DNA of 64,000 nt, taken from the NCBI GenBank assembly GCA_964448675.1, contig CAYUZU010000003.1:62001-126000 (forward strand). The letters are read 5' to 3'. The DNA is from CAYUZU01 sp964448675 (GTDB taxonomy: Bacteria; Planctomycetota; Phycisphaerae; UBA1845; Fen-1342). Below are positions 38,389-50,389 of this stretch, one piece after another. The translations under genes were made by a program, and so were the position numbers. The stretch's first letter is position 1. Each line of letters opens with the position of its first letter. A model generated the notes under the pieces. It was not told the DNA's origin and ran no database searches. It saw nothing but the letters and a program-made list of their open reading frames with translations.

Positions 38389-40569
38389 TTACCTCCGCCG
38401 GAACAACCACACGCCACCGCCGGTCAGCAGCGCCAGCGCCGGCCAGATCGCCACCAGGAACACGCGCCAGAAACTCAGCCAGGCGTCGTTCTTCAGCTTG
38501 TCCAGCCGGGGGATGTCGGTCGCTTGCGGACCGACGGCGATGCGGTCGGCGTTGTCGGTCAGCCAGTGCAGTGCGTTGATCATCAGGTCCGGGTTGGCCG
38601 GGTAGGCCGGGTAGGCCTGCAACCCGGCGCCCGTCATCGCGAAGCCGCCGGGCTGCTCGATCATCGGGTTGGTCACGAACGTCCGGCTGGCGAACACGAC
38701 GAGCCGCTGGTCGTCCTTGCTCGCCGCAACGGCCAGCGGGAACGGCGGCGCGATGTCGCCTTCGCGGCGCCGCGTCCCCATCAGCTCGCGGAAATCGGTG
38801 TTGAGCTGCTGCAGGTCAGTCACGGCCCAGATATCGTCCGACTCCCGCACCATGATGAGCGGATCGGCCTGAACGCCTTCAGGCCTGTCAGCGTCGCTCA
38901 TGATTTCCAGCGGACAGGTAGCATCGAGCCCCGCCGGGCTGGCCTGCAATGGCTCGGTGATCGGGTGGTCGGTCAGCCGCAACGCCGGCCCGCTGATAAT
39001 GCCGGCCTGGGTCCGCGGCGTGGGCACGTGCAGCGACGGATCGTCAGGCGACTGCGCAAACGGCAGTACAATGGCGTCGTGCAACACATCGATGCCCCAT
39101 TCGTCCCGCAGGTAGTCGGCGTACTCGTAATCGCCACCCGGCGCCCCGGGCATCGGCGACGACGGCGGCGTCCAGCCTGCCAGGAAGATCGCCTTGCCGG
39201 ACTTCTTCACCTGGTCCAGCACCAGCTGCACATCCTCGGCGCTGATCGGCGCTTCCCGCGGCGGCTGCATGGGGTTCGTCTGCTGCGGCGGCGTCGGCGG
39301 CAGCACGACGAAGACGTTCCGCGCGGCCTCGTCCAGCGGCGGCGGCTCCTTCTGGGTCTTCACGTCCCAGTCCGCCGTCAGGAAGTTCTCCTTCTGCAGC
39401 AGCGTGTCGAGGGCCTCGAACGGCGCTCGCGGCGGCTGGCGCATGTTGCGCATCTGCGAATAGTCCGGCACGATCGGCGACGGGCCGCCCCAGCGCGTGT
39501 AGATGACCTTGGTCTTCTCCTGCTGCGTCAGGGCGAGGATCGCCGACGATATCGCCTGCTCGCCGCGGAACTCGCGTTCGTCGCCGCCCGCGACCGCACC
39601 GTCCCGGCGATAGGGCCAGACCTCGTTGAATGGCACGAGCTGGGCCGTCTCATCGGTCTCGACCAGGATCGGCGGCGCGTTGACCGCGCGGTTGAGCTGA
39701 TTCGAGAGCTGTTCGAGCTCCAGCTCCTCGAGGTTTTCCGTCTTCTCCATGAAGGCCTTGCTGTCCGTGCGGAGCGAATCGTAACCCGCGGTCAGCTCCT
39801 GCAGGAACGACAGGACGTCAGCATTCACGTTCGCGCTCGGGCCGGCGTTCTGCTGCACGACCTCGTCGATGGCGTCGAGGAAGTTCGTGAAGGCCTCCAG
39901 GTGGCGGCGGGCCTCGTCGACCGCCTGTGAATACCGCGGAATGTCCGCGTCGAGCAGCGCCGTGACGTTTTCGGCCATCGTCTCCGCGTTGCGCTTCAAA
40001 CGCTGCAGGCCGCTGAGCACCTGCGTCAGGAGCTGCTGCTCGCCTTGCAGCGATTGCGCCAGCGTCTCGGCCGCGGTGATGTCCTGCGCGAGCTGCGCCA
40101 TGAGCGCCTCGTTCAGGTCCGGGAAGCCCTTGAGCGCCTCCTCGTGCGCCTGGGCCTCGTCCCGGTAGGCCGGTTTCTCACGCAGCCGCTGCAACAGCGC
40201 GGGCAGCTGCATCGGGCTCTTCATCGGGTCGATGAGGTTGGCGGTGACGCGGCCGTGGCCGGCGAGCTCGTAGAGATCGAGCAGGTCGCCCACGACGTCC
40301 TGGCGCTTCTGGGCGCGCTCGTCGTACTCGCTGATGACGGTGTACAGGGCCGTGACGCGCACATCGGTGTCGAGGTTCGCCAGGAGCTTCTCGGTGCGCG
40401 GGCTCAGGCTGTTCACGCCCGAGCGGGTCATGTCGATCTGGCCCTTGAAGCGCTGCGCGAAGTAGATCGCCAGGACCACCACCGCCGCCACCAGCACGAC
40501 CTGGAGCAGGACGTTCGTGCCATAGACGAATCGGCGTCGGGCTACGTTGGTTGCTTGAGCTACCGCCAT
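38389..40569 (-). CDS. GldG-like ABC-type auxiliary protein
   Basis: A 726-residue protein with one N-terminal (about 18-38) and one C-terminal (about 700-720) membrane segment and a large extracytoplasmic region, the architecture of GldG-type proteins. FKGQIDMTRSGVNSLSPRTE and LDTDVRVTALY at the N-terminus are the recurring start of the family. A coiled-coil stretch (about 120-285) follows, longer than in the canonical protein. The start overlaps the end of the permease gene by ten bases. In Bacteroidetes GldG forms an ABC complex with GldA and GldF; there are no other gliding genes here. Confidence 0.82.
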   Translation of the reverse strand: MAVAQATNVARRRFVYGTNVLLQVVLVAAVVVLAIYFAQRFKGQIDMTRSGVNSLSPRTEKLLANLDTDVRVTALYTVISEYDERAQKRQDVVGDLLDLYELAGHGRVTANLIDPMKSPMQLPALLQRLREKPAYRDEAQAHEEALKGFPDLNEALMAQLAQDITAAETLAQSLQGEQQLLTQVLSGLQRLKRNAETMAENVTALLDADIPRYSQAVDEARRHLEAFTNFLDAIDEVVQQNAGPSANVNADVLSFLQELTAGYDSLRTDSKAFMEKTENLEELELEQLSNQLNRAVNAPPILVETDETAQLVPFNEVWPYRRDGAVAGGDEREFRGEQAISSAILALTQQEKTKVIYTRWGGPSPIVPDYSQMRNMRQPPRAPFEALDTLLQKENFLTADWDVKTQKEPPPLDEAARNVFVVLPPTPPQQTNPMQPPREAPISAEDVQLVLDQVKKSGKAIFLAGWTPPSSPMPGAPGGDYEYADYLRDEWGIDVLHDAIVLPFAQSPDDPSLHVPTPRTQAGIISGPALRLTDHPITEPLQASPAGLDATCPLEIMSDADRPEGVQADPLIMVRESDDIWAVTDLQQLNTDFRELMGTRRREGDIAPPFPLAVAASKDDQRLVVFASRTFVTNPMIEQPGGFAMTGAGLQAYPAYPANPDLMINALHWLTDNADRIAVGPQATDIPRLDKLKNDAWLSFWRVFLVAIWPALALLTGGGVWLFRRR

Positions 40570-41284
40570 CGTCGCGACTCCACCACCTTCACGGTCAGGA
40601 ACAGGAACAGGACCGACACGGCCAGGAAGAAGACCACGCCGTCACTGGTAATCAACCCGCGGCTGAACTCGTCGAAGCGCTGTATGACGTTCACCTGCTG
40701 AAACACCAGGCGCAGCTCGCCCTCGACCTGGCGTGCGACGAAATACGCCACGCAGGCGAACAGCAGCAGCGGCACCCAGCCCAGGATCCACGCCACGATC
40801 TGGTTGCTGGTCAGGCTGCTGGCGAACAGGCCGAACGCCGTAAACGCCAGCCCGATCAGCACCAGCCCCAGGTACGCGGTCAGCGACGCGCCCCAATCCG
40901 GCGAGCCGTACGCTTCCATGAGGACCAGGTAGATGAGCGTCGGCACCAGCATGATGATGTAGAACAGCACCGAGGCCAGGTACTTGCCCAGCACCATCTG
41001 GCCGTCGCTCAGCGGCGCGGTCATGAGCTTCTCGATCGTCCCGCTGCGGTATTCCTCGCTGATGCTGCGCATCGTGATCGCCGGCACGATCACCGTCAGA
41101 AACCACGGCGTCCAGAAAAACACGTCGCGCAGCGTCGCCGGCTTGCCGGGGGCAAAGCTCTCGGACCACAGCACCGATGCACCGGTGATCAGCAGGAAGC
41201 CGGCGATGACGATGTAGCCAATGGGAGAGAAGAACAGCGACATCAATTCGCGCTGCATGATGGCGGTGACGTTTCGCATCGACA

Positions 41285-41285
<1 letters not shown>
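40560..41285 (-). CDS. ABC transporter permease, GldF-like
   Basis: A 241-residue integral membrane protein with about six hydrophobic segments. MQRELMSLFFSPIGYIVIAGF and SISEEYRSGTIEKLMTAPLSD are typical of the ABC-2 / GldF permease family. The start overlaps the last base of the ATPase gene and the end overlaps the GldG-like gene, so translation is coupled through the operon. Confidence 0.88.
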
Positions 41286-42241
<956 letters not shown>

Positions 42242-42605
42242 GCGTAAGTTCTCCCGCCGACTACAGTTCGAGACCTTCGCCGCCGCGGTGGCAAGTGGAG
42301 TACGCTCAGGGGTTTCGCATGTTCGACCCGGGTGCCGCGTCTCTCACCCGCCCCGACACATCTGCCCCGAACGGATGCGCAACCCGCCAGGACATCGCCG
42401 GTGCAACCGTGCGAACAAGAGCGGAGATTCTAAATGAGAGCGGAGTGGTGTCAAGGCGGTGCGCGGCCGCCAGTACCGCTCCCGGAACTCGGCAGCGAGT
42501 GGGCGCCCCGGCGTCCACCGACCCGGATTTTCGCCGACCTCAAGATTCTTCCCGAAAACGACCGAATAGTATGTTGCATATGTGGCCATACTATGCTAGA
42601 TTGCG
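42242..42605. other. divergent spacer between the Gld-like operon and argR
   Basis: 364 bases. The first 300 or so show no gene or repeat; the end, next to argR, contains an inverted repeat with perfect arms (listed separately). Confidence 0.5.
42566..42594 (+). promoter_or_regulatory. inverted repeat upstream of argR, possible ArgR operator and promoter
   Basis: Perfect eight-base arms ATAGTATG and CATACTAT are separated by 13 bases. The site overlaps a promoter candidate (TTGCAT at 42574-42579, TAGATT at 42597-42602, 17-base spacing). Its size and AT-rich arms fit autoregulation by ArgR, though it is not the E. coli ARG box sequence. Confidence 0.5.
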
Positions 42606-42611
42606 GTGGCT

Positions 42612-43047
42612 ATGCGAGAGCAGCGGCAGCAGGCGATACGCAACATCCTCTCGTCGCGGTCCATCGGGACCCAGCGGGAGCTGCTGGCCGCGTTGGAGGA
42701 GGCCGGCCAGGTGGCGGACCAGTCGACGCTGAGCCGCGACCTGGCCGAACTGGCTGTGCGAAAGGTGGGTGGGCGGTACGAGCTGCCCAGCGACGAACCG
42801 CCCCCCACCGACGCCGCCTTCGATTTCAACGCCGCAGTGCTCAGCTACGCCGTGTGCGGCCCGAACCTGATCGTGATTCGCACGCAGATCGGGCAGGCCC
42901 AACCGGTGGCCCTGGGCATCGACGGCCGCGCCGAACCGTCGATCGTGGCGACGCTGGCCGGCGACGACACGATCTTTGTCGCAACGAAGACGCGAAAGAC
43001 ACAGGCGGTCGCGCTGCGGCGCCTGGAAGCCTGGTTTGGAGACAAAC

Positions 43048-43058
<11 letters not shown>
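42612..43058 (+). CDS. argR: arginine repressor
   Basis: A 148-residue transcription regulator of arginine genes. An N-terminal winged helix (REQRQQAIRNILSSRSIGTQ, then STLSRDLAELAVRK) reads DNA, and the C-terminal part (about 75-148) is the arginine-binding oligomerisation domain, ending RLEAWFG. The core LAGDDTIFVA is typical. The ATG at 42612 is preferred; a GTG at 42606 would add two residues. It shares 11 bases with argG. Confidence 0.9.
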
Positions 43059-44349
<1,291 letters not shown>

Positions 44350-45595
44350 GTTACGGCTCCAGCGGGCACATGCACTGGCGCTGCGGAGTGCGGCCGTTCT
44401 GAGTGAATCGGAATGCGCCGCACTCCACGCTGCGCTGGACGAGATCGCCGCCGAGTGCGGCACCGCCCCCTGCCCCGACACAGACGCCGAGGATATCCAC
44501 ACCTGGATCGAAGCCGAGCTCACGCGCCGCGCGGGCGCGGCCGGCAAGAAGATCCATACCGCCCGCTCGCGCAACGATCAGGTGGCGACGCTGCTCGTCA
44601 TGTATGCGATCGATGCCGGCGAGCGGATCGACGCCGAGCTCCGCACGCTGCTGCAGAACACCTGCCAGCAGGCCAAGCGCTGGGCCGACCTCGCCCTGCC
44701 CCTGCTCACGCACCAGCAGTTCGCGGCGCCGGGCAGCGTCGGCTTCTGGGCGCTCCGCTACGCCGCCAGCTTCGACAACCTGCGCCGGCACCTGCGGTGG
44801 TGCAGCCGGCAATGGCGGCGCTTCTGCCCACTCGGCGCCGGCGCGGTGGCTGGATCCTCCATCGCGCTCGACCGGCAGCTGCAAGCCCGCGAGCTCGGCT
44901 TCGACGAACCCGCCCCGAATGCCCTCGCCGCAACGTCCACGCGCGACGCCTGCCTCGAACTGCTGGCACTGGCCGCCCAGGCCGCCAGCCACCTGCAGTC
45001 CTTCGCCACCGATGTCCTGCTCTTCTCGCAGACACCGCTCGCCTGGACGAAGTACCCCGCCGCGTTCGGCACCGGCTCCAGCATGATGCCCAACAAGCTC
45101 AACCCCGACGCCATGGAACTTCTCCGTGGCGAATGTAACGCGCTCGGCGCCGCCCACGGCGAGATGCTCCTGCTGCTCAAGGGCCTGCCCAGCGGCTACA
45201 ACCGCGACCTGCAGTGCGTGAAGCCGCTCGTGCACGGTGCAGCCGAGCGGCTGCGCGAACTCCTGGCCATGACGGCGGCGTTCATCGCCGAGTTGGACTT
45301 CGACGCCGACGCCCTGGCCGCGTCACTGCAGCAGGGGCACATCAACGCCACGCTCCGCATGGAAGAACTGGTGCGGCAGGGCGCACCGCTCCGCGACGCG
45401 CACCACGCCGTCGCCGACGAGGTCGCCCAGTCCCCTGACGGTGCCACGCCCGCCCTCGCCGACGCGCTGCAACGCTACCAGACTACGGGCGGCACCCACC
45501 CCGACGAGGTTCGCCGCGTGGCCGACGTGCTGCTGGCGGCGACGGCCGAAGACTGAGTCTTCCGTTGTGACTTGTCGGCGAACAGGTGTCCGTGG

Positions 45596-46531
45596 TCAGT
45601 TGGCGGCGTCTGGCGACGTCTCGGGGGTCTTGGCCTGCAGGAAACTCTTCAGGTCCGCCTCATCCACCGCCGGCTCGCCCGGGCTGACATTGTCGAGCCG
45701 TCCGTCGAGCAGCCACTGCTCGAGTTCGTCCACCTGCGCAAACAGGTGTGCGAACGAATCCACCACGAACAGCAGCGGCTGGTAATGGTCGATTTCGAAG
45801 TACTGGTTGATGACCCACTCGAGCTGCACGGGGTAGCGTTGCACATCGGGAGATTCGATCGCGTGCGCCAACTCGCCATAGGAACTCAGCAGCCCGCTGC
45901 CATAGGCCCGCAACCCGCCATTGTCTCGCATCAGCCCGAACTCGATCGTGAACCAGAAGAAGCGCGCCAGGGCCTTGATCCGGCTCTCGGTCACCTGCAC
46001 GCGCCGCTGCTCGTCAGGAATGTCGCGCGCCGTCTCTGCCGCGCGCCGCGCAACCTCACCAACACGCACCAGCACGTCGGCGAACACCCGGTCAGTGTGC
46101 ATCGGTACGTGCCCGGCGACATCGTGAAAGATGTCGGGCTCGGGCAGATAATCGAGCTTGGCGCCATCGCGAATCGTGATCGTCGTGGGGAAGTTGCGCG
46201 TGCGGATGCAATCGAAGAACAGGAACGCCGGCACGTAGCCACTGACCGCCTTCGCCTTGAATCCGCTCAGTGGCTCGAGAAAACGGTTGATGTCCGCCAG
46301 CCGCGGGACGTTATGCGGATCGAGTGCCAGGTTACGCACGCCTTCCATGAAGCGGCTGTTGGCGTACTTGTCCCAGCGGGGCACCATACGCTCGTACAGC
46401 CGCCGCCAGGTTGCCTGATTCTCCTCACTGTAGAGCTCATAAGGCTGCTCGATGAACAGCTCGCCGTTGGCTTGCGCCTGTTCGATGAAGGGGGCCTTGG
46501 TGGTGGTCAGCCCCACGGTGGCGGTGCTCAT
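45596..46531 (-). CDS. phhA: phenylalanine 4-monooxygenase-type aromatic amino acid hydroxylase
   Basis: A 311-residue non-haem iron, tetrahydropterin-dependent hydroxylase that turns phenylalanine into tyrosine. The iron ligands are His136, His141 (DIFHDVAGHVP) and Glu197 (WFTIEFGL). There is no regulatory ACT domain, as in bacterial PhhA. PYELYSEENQATWRRLYERM is the family's N-terminal signature. It is convergent with argH. No pterin-recycling gene lies in the window. Confidence 0.93.
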   Translation of the reverse strand: MSTATVGLTTTKAPFIEQAQANGELFIEQPYELYSEENQATWRRLYERMVPRWDKYANSRFMEGVRNLALDPHNVPRLADINRFLEPLSGFKAKAVSGYVPAFLFFDCIRTRNFPTTITIRDGAKLDYLPEPDIFHDVAGHVPMHTDRVFADVLVRVGEVARRAAETARDIPDEQRRVQVTESRIKALARFFWFTIEFGLMRDNGGLRAYGSGLLSSYGELAHAIESPDVQRYPVQLEWVINQYFEIDHYQPLLFVVDSFAHLFAQVDELEQWLLDGRLDNVSPGEPAVDEADLKSFLQAKTPETSPDAAN

Positions 46532-46643
46532 GGACGGTCTCCTCCGATTTCACAGGCCCGATGTGCTTCGAGTGATTGTAGCGGCGCGCGGCCCAGGCGC
46601 CGAAATTACGACATTGCCACCCCCCTATCCCCATAATCGCGGC

Positions 46644-47429
46644 TCAGTCGTCGCCTTCCTGCGCCAGTACGGCCCGCAGGCGCCCGACCAACGCGGGGTC
46701 CACCGCGGCCCGCCGCTGCGGGCAATGCGGATGCTCGCAGACCTCGCACGGGTAGCGATCGGGGCTGACCTCCCCTTTCGGACCGATCCCCACCAGCCCC
46801 GAGACGGACTTCATCGGCAGCATCAGGCAGCTCGGTGTGAGCCGCACGTTGATCCGCCGGACCGGCAAGCTCTCGAACAGCGGCACCTGCTGCCGCACGT
46901 GCATCCCGCAATACCCCGGGCTGAACGAGGGCGTCACGTCCTGCCCCTGCCGCCGTGCCCAGTCGCGGATCACCTGCCGCATACGTTCCGCGGCGCCCTC
47001 GGCGGTCTCCGAAGCGATTGCGTCGGCGATCGTGCCCTGCATGATCTTGCCGTTGCGCAGCCAGCGCCGGCTCAGCCGCTCGAGGGCCGAGCCGATCGTG
47101 ACCACGAACGTGGCGATCTTCGTCGAGTGCTCCAGGAACGCCCCCACCGCCCCGCGATAGATCGCTCCCGAGGCCAACTCGATCCGCCCGGGCTTCAGCA
47201 GCGTAATCTCGTCGATGCGATACACGCCCCGGGGCCGCGTCAGGTGGCTCACTTCGCCCAGCATCTGATCGACCAGGTCGAACCAGCGCTGGTGGTTGGC
47301 CCGTCCCGGCTTGAGCCCCACCAGCCGGTGAATCTGCTCCCGATCCGGGTCGACATGCTCCAAATGCAGGACATCGGCGGCCAGCGCGGCTGGCTGCTGC
47401 TCGGGCGTGGTCTGGTTGGGGCGTATCAA
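46644..47429 (-). CDS. stand-alone MetH reactivation-domain-like protein
   Basis: A 261-residue protein resembling the AdoMet-dependent activation domain of cobalamin-dependent methionine synthase. SFSPGYCGMHVRQQVPLF and LTPSCLMLPMKSVSGLVG are the recognisable core. Near the C-terminus a cysteine motif CEVCEHPHC could bind a metal or iron-sulphur cluster. The start is TTG at 47429 with GGAGG five bases upstream; the frame upstream has no coding character. Next to the corrinoid protein and UroD genes, and divergent from them, it probably reactivates or reduces their oxidised cobalamin. This role is inference from the domain and context. Confidence 0.82.
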   Translation of the reverse strand: MIRPNQTTPEQQPAALAADVLHLEHVDPDREQIHRLVGLKPGRANHQRWFDLVDQMLGEVSHLTRPRGVYRIDEITLLKPGRIELASGAIYRGAVGAFLEHSTKIATFVVTIGSALERLSRRWLRNGKIMQGTIADAIASETAEGAAERMRQVIRDWARRQGQDVTPSFSPGYCGMHVRQQVPLFESLPVRRINVRLTPSCLMLPMKSVSGLVGIGPKGEVSPDRYPCEVCEHPHCPQRRAAVDPALVGRLRAVLAQEGDD

Positions 47430-47583
47430 CCGGGCCTCCAAAGGAACGCAGTAACTGAACCGTTTGATTATACCGGCAGATGGTCGCGGATTCGAACCGG
47501 ACCGCGCGCCGGCTCGTCCAACGTCCGAAAAGCTCCTGACGCCGGCATGCGCCACAATTCGCTGGTCACACGCCGCGCCGGCC

Positions 47584-47613
47584 TTGTACAAGCCGCAGGT
47601 CGGTTGCTATAGT
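47584..47613 (+). promoter_or_regulatory. candidate promoter for the corrinoid protein gene
   Basis: TTGTAC and TATAGT with 18-base spacing, about 60 bases before the ATG. On the opposite strand a TATAAT at 47466-47471 could serve the divergent activation-domain gene, but its -35 is weak. Confidence 0.35.
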
Positions 47614-47671
47614 CGCCGAGACTGAAACGGTTTGCTGCGACGGGGTTTGGCTCGAACCGATGGAGTTGGCA

Positions 47672-48310
47672 ATGTCGGTGTTGGATGACCTGGCCAAGGC
47701 TGTTCTGGAAGGGGACGAAGAGGCGTCGCCGAAGCTCGTGCAGCAGGCCCTCGACGAGGGGCTGCCCGCGCACGAGGTCCTTCAGCAGGGGCTGCTCAAG
47801 GGCATGACCGAGGTCGGGCGGCTGTTCCGCGACGGCGAGTATTTCGTGCCCGAGGTCCTGATTTCGGCCGAAACGCTGAAGGCCGGGACCGCGGTGCTCA
47901 AGCCGCACCTCGTCAGTGCAGGTGTCAAGCCCGAGTTCACGGCGGTGATCGGCACGGTGAAAGGCGACCTGCACGACATCGGCAAGAACCTGGTGGCAAC
48001 GATGCTCGAAGGCGCGGGTTTCGAGGTGGTCGATCTCGGTGTCGACGTCGACGCGGACAAGTTCATCAGCGCCTGCGCCGAACACAACGCGCACCTGGTC
48101 GCCATGAGCGCCCTGCTGACCACGACCATGCCCGCCATGGAAGATACGGTCCAGAAGATCAAGGACGCCGTGCAGCCAACGCCCGTGATTCTTGTTGGCG
48201 GGGCCCCCATCACGCAGGATTACGCTGACAAGATCGGTGCCAACGGCTACGGTCGCGACGCAGCCACGGGCGCCGAGTTGGCCAAGGAATTGCTCCCGTC
48301 GAAGCGTTGA
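47672..48310 (+). CDS. methyltransferase corrinoid carrier protein
   Basis: A 212-residue cobalamin-binding protein of the MtaC/MtbC type. A helical cap domain (about 10-85) with LLKGMTEVGRLFRDGEYFVPE precedes a Rossmann domain with the base-off cobalamin motif DLHDIGKN (His101) and a later GGAPIT loop. GGAG six bases before the ATG at 47672 favours that start over 47660. Carries a methyl group between a donor-specific enzyme and an acceptor methyltransferase; the latter is likely the UroD-family protein 100 bases downstream. Confidence 0.92.
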   Translation: MSVLDDLAKAVLEGDEEASPKLVQQALDEGLPAHEVLQQGLLKGMTEVGRLFRDGEYFVPEVLISAETLKAGTAVLKPHLVSAGVKPEFTAVIGTVKGDLHDIGKNLVATMLEGAGFEVVDLGVDVDADKFISACAEHNAHLVAMSALLTTTMPAMEDTVQKIKDAVQPTPVILVGGAPITQDYADKIGANGYGRDAATGAELAKELLPSKR

Positions 48311-48410
48311 GGGACCGGCGCGCCGCGTCGAAACAGGATCCGTACGGGGGAACACGCGCCGGCCCCCGCTTGTGCCCCACGGCCCGCGGGCGCCGCGACA
48401 GGACGGTATC

Positions 48411-49529
48411 ATGCCCATGACCTCCAGGGAACGTGTCGCGCGGGCACTGGCGCGCCAGCCCCACGATCGCGTCCCGATGTACGATTGGTACTGGACCGAG
48501 ACCGAGCAGACGTTCGTCCAAGAGATCGGCGACCCGCGCCTCGCGTCCAACATCCACAGTCCCAAGGCCGGCACCCACGACCGGCTCACACTGTGGGAAT
48601 ACTTCGACATGGACATCATGCAGGTCGGCTGGCCCAACCAGATGCTGCGCATGGTCAAGCCGACCATCCTCGACGAGACCGACGAATGGGTGCTCCAGCG
48701 CGACGGCAACGACGCCGTCCTGCGCTGGTGGAAGCACAAGATGGGCACCCCCGAGCACGTCGACTTCGGCATCAACACACCCGAGAAGTGGGCCGAGGTC
48801 AAACCCCTGCTCACCGCGTCGCGTGACCGTGTGCGCTGGGACGAATGGTGGCCGCGGTACAACCGCGCTCGCGAGCAGGGGCGGTTCATCTGCTACGCCG
48901 GCGTCGAGGTCATCGAATCGGTCAAGGACGTCCTCGGCCACGAGATCATGCTCAAGGGCATGATCAAGCAGCCCGACTGGATCCAGGACGTCTTCGAGAC
49001 CTACACCCAGTTTCTCATCGACATGTTCCACCTCGTCGAAGCCGAAGGCATGGTGTGCGACGGCGCCTTCATCTACGGCGACACGGCGTACAAGAACGGA
49101 CCGTTCATGAGTCCGCGTCACTACCGACAGTTCTCCAAGCCCAGCCACCAGCGCTTCTTCGACGAGTTCAAGCAGCGCAACATGCCCGTGATCTTCCATT
49201 CCGACGGCGACATCCGGCTGATCCTCGACGATCTCATCGAGGCGGGCGTGGACGCGATCAACCCCATGGAGAGCCGGGCGAACATGGACGTGCGCGACCT
49301 CGCCCCCCAGTACGGCGAGCGACTGAGCTTCGTCGGCAACATCGACGTGATGGTGCTGACCACCAACGACCGCGAGAAGATCCGCGCCGAGGTCGAGTCC
49401 AAGATGAAGGCGACCATGCCCTACCACGGCTACATCTACCACAGCGATCATTCGATTCCGCCGGGCGTGACGCTGGAGACCTATCGCTGGCTGCTGGATG
49501 AAGTGCGGCGGATTGGCGTGTATGCGTAG
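48411..49529 (+). CDS. uroporphyrinogen decarboxylase-family methyltransferase-like protein
   Basis: A 372-residue TIM-barrel protein of the UroD family, next to a corrinoid protein, so probably a methyltransferase like MtaA/MtbA rather than a haem enzyme; it lacks the arginine-rich N-terminus of true UroD. In MtaA-type enzymes a His-X-Cys motif and a later Cys hold zinc. Here the first motif reads FHSDGD (His263, Asp265) and the second YHSDHSIPP (His344, Asp346, His347), with no cysteine at either site. The ATG at 48411 starts just before the conserved TSRERVARAL segment. The substrate is unknown. Confidence 0.8.
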   Translation: MPMTSRERVARALARQPHDRVPMYDWYWTETEQTFVQEIGDPRLASNIHSPKAGTHDRLTLWEYFDMDIMQVGWPNQMLRMVKPTILDETDEWVLQRDGNDAVLRWWKHKMGTPEHVDFGINTPEKWAEVKPLLTASRDRVRWDEWWPRYNRAREQGRFICYAGVEVIESVKDVLGHEIMLKGMIKQPDWIQDVFETYTQFLIDMFHLVEAEGMVCDGAFIYGDTAYKNGPFMSPRHYRQFSKPSHQRFFDEFKQRNMPVIFHSDGDIRLILDDLIEAGVDAINPMESRANMDVRDLAPQYGERLSFVGNIDVMVLTTNDREKIRAEVESKMKATMPYHGYIYHSDHSIPPGVTLETYRWLLDEVRRIGVYA

Positions 49530-49893
49530 CGATTGGCGGGAACGGGCGGGGACTGGCTGAGAAAGAAACGCCGGCGCCTGCCCGGGGGCGTTCGGCGCGA
49601 CCGCGACGTCACATCAGGGGGTGGACCGTCGACAGGCTTCGCACCGGCTCCGGGACAGGCGCCCGAGCGCTGATCTGTGTGTTGCAGGCCTGCAGGCCGC
49701 GTTCAGCGCGGCATATGGCCGCAGTTTGAACACTTCACCCTCCTCCCTCTTCGGAAAAGCTCAGGCAGCAAAGCACAGCCGGGGCTGCCCGATACGGTCG
49801 TGTTGATATGCCTGTGGTGGCGTGTCTGTCGTTCTTCCAAGCTCGCTGCGGAACATCGGCCGTGGCATCCCGGCTCCACGGCAGGCCGGTGGA
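49530..49893. other. spacer after the UroD-like gene
   Basis: 364 bases with no convincing gene on either strand. A five-base-pair ACGCC/GGCGT hairpin near 49570-49592 has no T-run. Nothing else recognisable. Confidence 0.45.
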
Positions 49894-50298
49894 TCACCCG
49901 TGCGGAACGGGCGGCGGTCGGGGCGGGTGCGGGGCCGCCGGCTCGCCTCCGGCGCGGAAATGACCAGGCCAGCTCCGCGGGCGGTCATCCCCACGGGGTG
50001 TGCTCCGGTGGGCGCGCCAGTCGGCGACGCCCTGGACCCCTGGCACGGGGCGCGCCAGGCCCCCATAGGGCAGGCGGTCGTGCGAAACGGGCAAGCGATG
50101 ATTGGTGCGATGATCGTTGGTCAGGGCGTCCCAGGAGGCGCGCACGCAGCGTGCCAGCCACGCCGCCCCGCTGCGTGCGAGGCAGGCGAGGGCCCGCCCG
50201 ATCGAACGCGTGGGCGTGCGACCGAGCGGGCCTGTGAGCGTGAGGGGGCTTGAGGGATCGTTGAGCGTGGTCGGCGGGCAGGCGGCGGTCCGGCTCAT
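49894..50298 (-). CDS. small hypothetical protein, divergent from the ParA-like gene
   Basis: A 134-residue Pro/Arg-rich reading frame. It begins with ATG six bases after GGGAG and its third codon positions are mostly G or C, as in neighbouring genes, which supports coding. No family is recognised. The middle has RALACLARSGAAWLARCVR, a possible amphipathic helix, and the last 40 residues are low-complexity Pro/Arg. It faces the ParA-like gene across a short AT-rich region. It could be an accidental frame. Confidence 0.4.
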   Translation of the reverse strand: MSRTAACPPTTLNDPSSPLTLTGPLGRTPTRSIGRALACLARSGAAWLARCVRASWDALTNDHRTNHRLPVSHDRLPYGGLARPVPGVQGVADWRAHRSTPRGDDRPRSWPGHFRAGGEPAAPHPPRPPPVPHG

Positions 50299-50389
50299 GA
50301 CAGGCTCCCGTGACGCGGATGTCTGGTGCAGGTGAGCGGAAGTGCTCGATTCACAGGCAGTATGCCCGGCAAACAGAATGCTGTCAAGT

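Noticed and set aside
37681..39930. 749-codon open frame on the forward strand
   Set aside because: Antisense to the DUF4340 and GldG-like genes, which have coherent family sequence.
47470..47560. Possible reverse-strand tRNA containing GGTTCGAATCC
   Set aside because: Only a T-arm-like string is present; no matching acceptor, D or anticodon stems could be folded.
49677..50237. Forward frame of 186 codons after the UroD-like gene
   Set aside because: Arg/Gly/Pro-rich with no ribosome site; the opposite-strand frame at 49894-50298 has better start and codon features.
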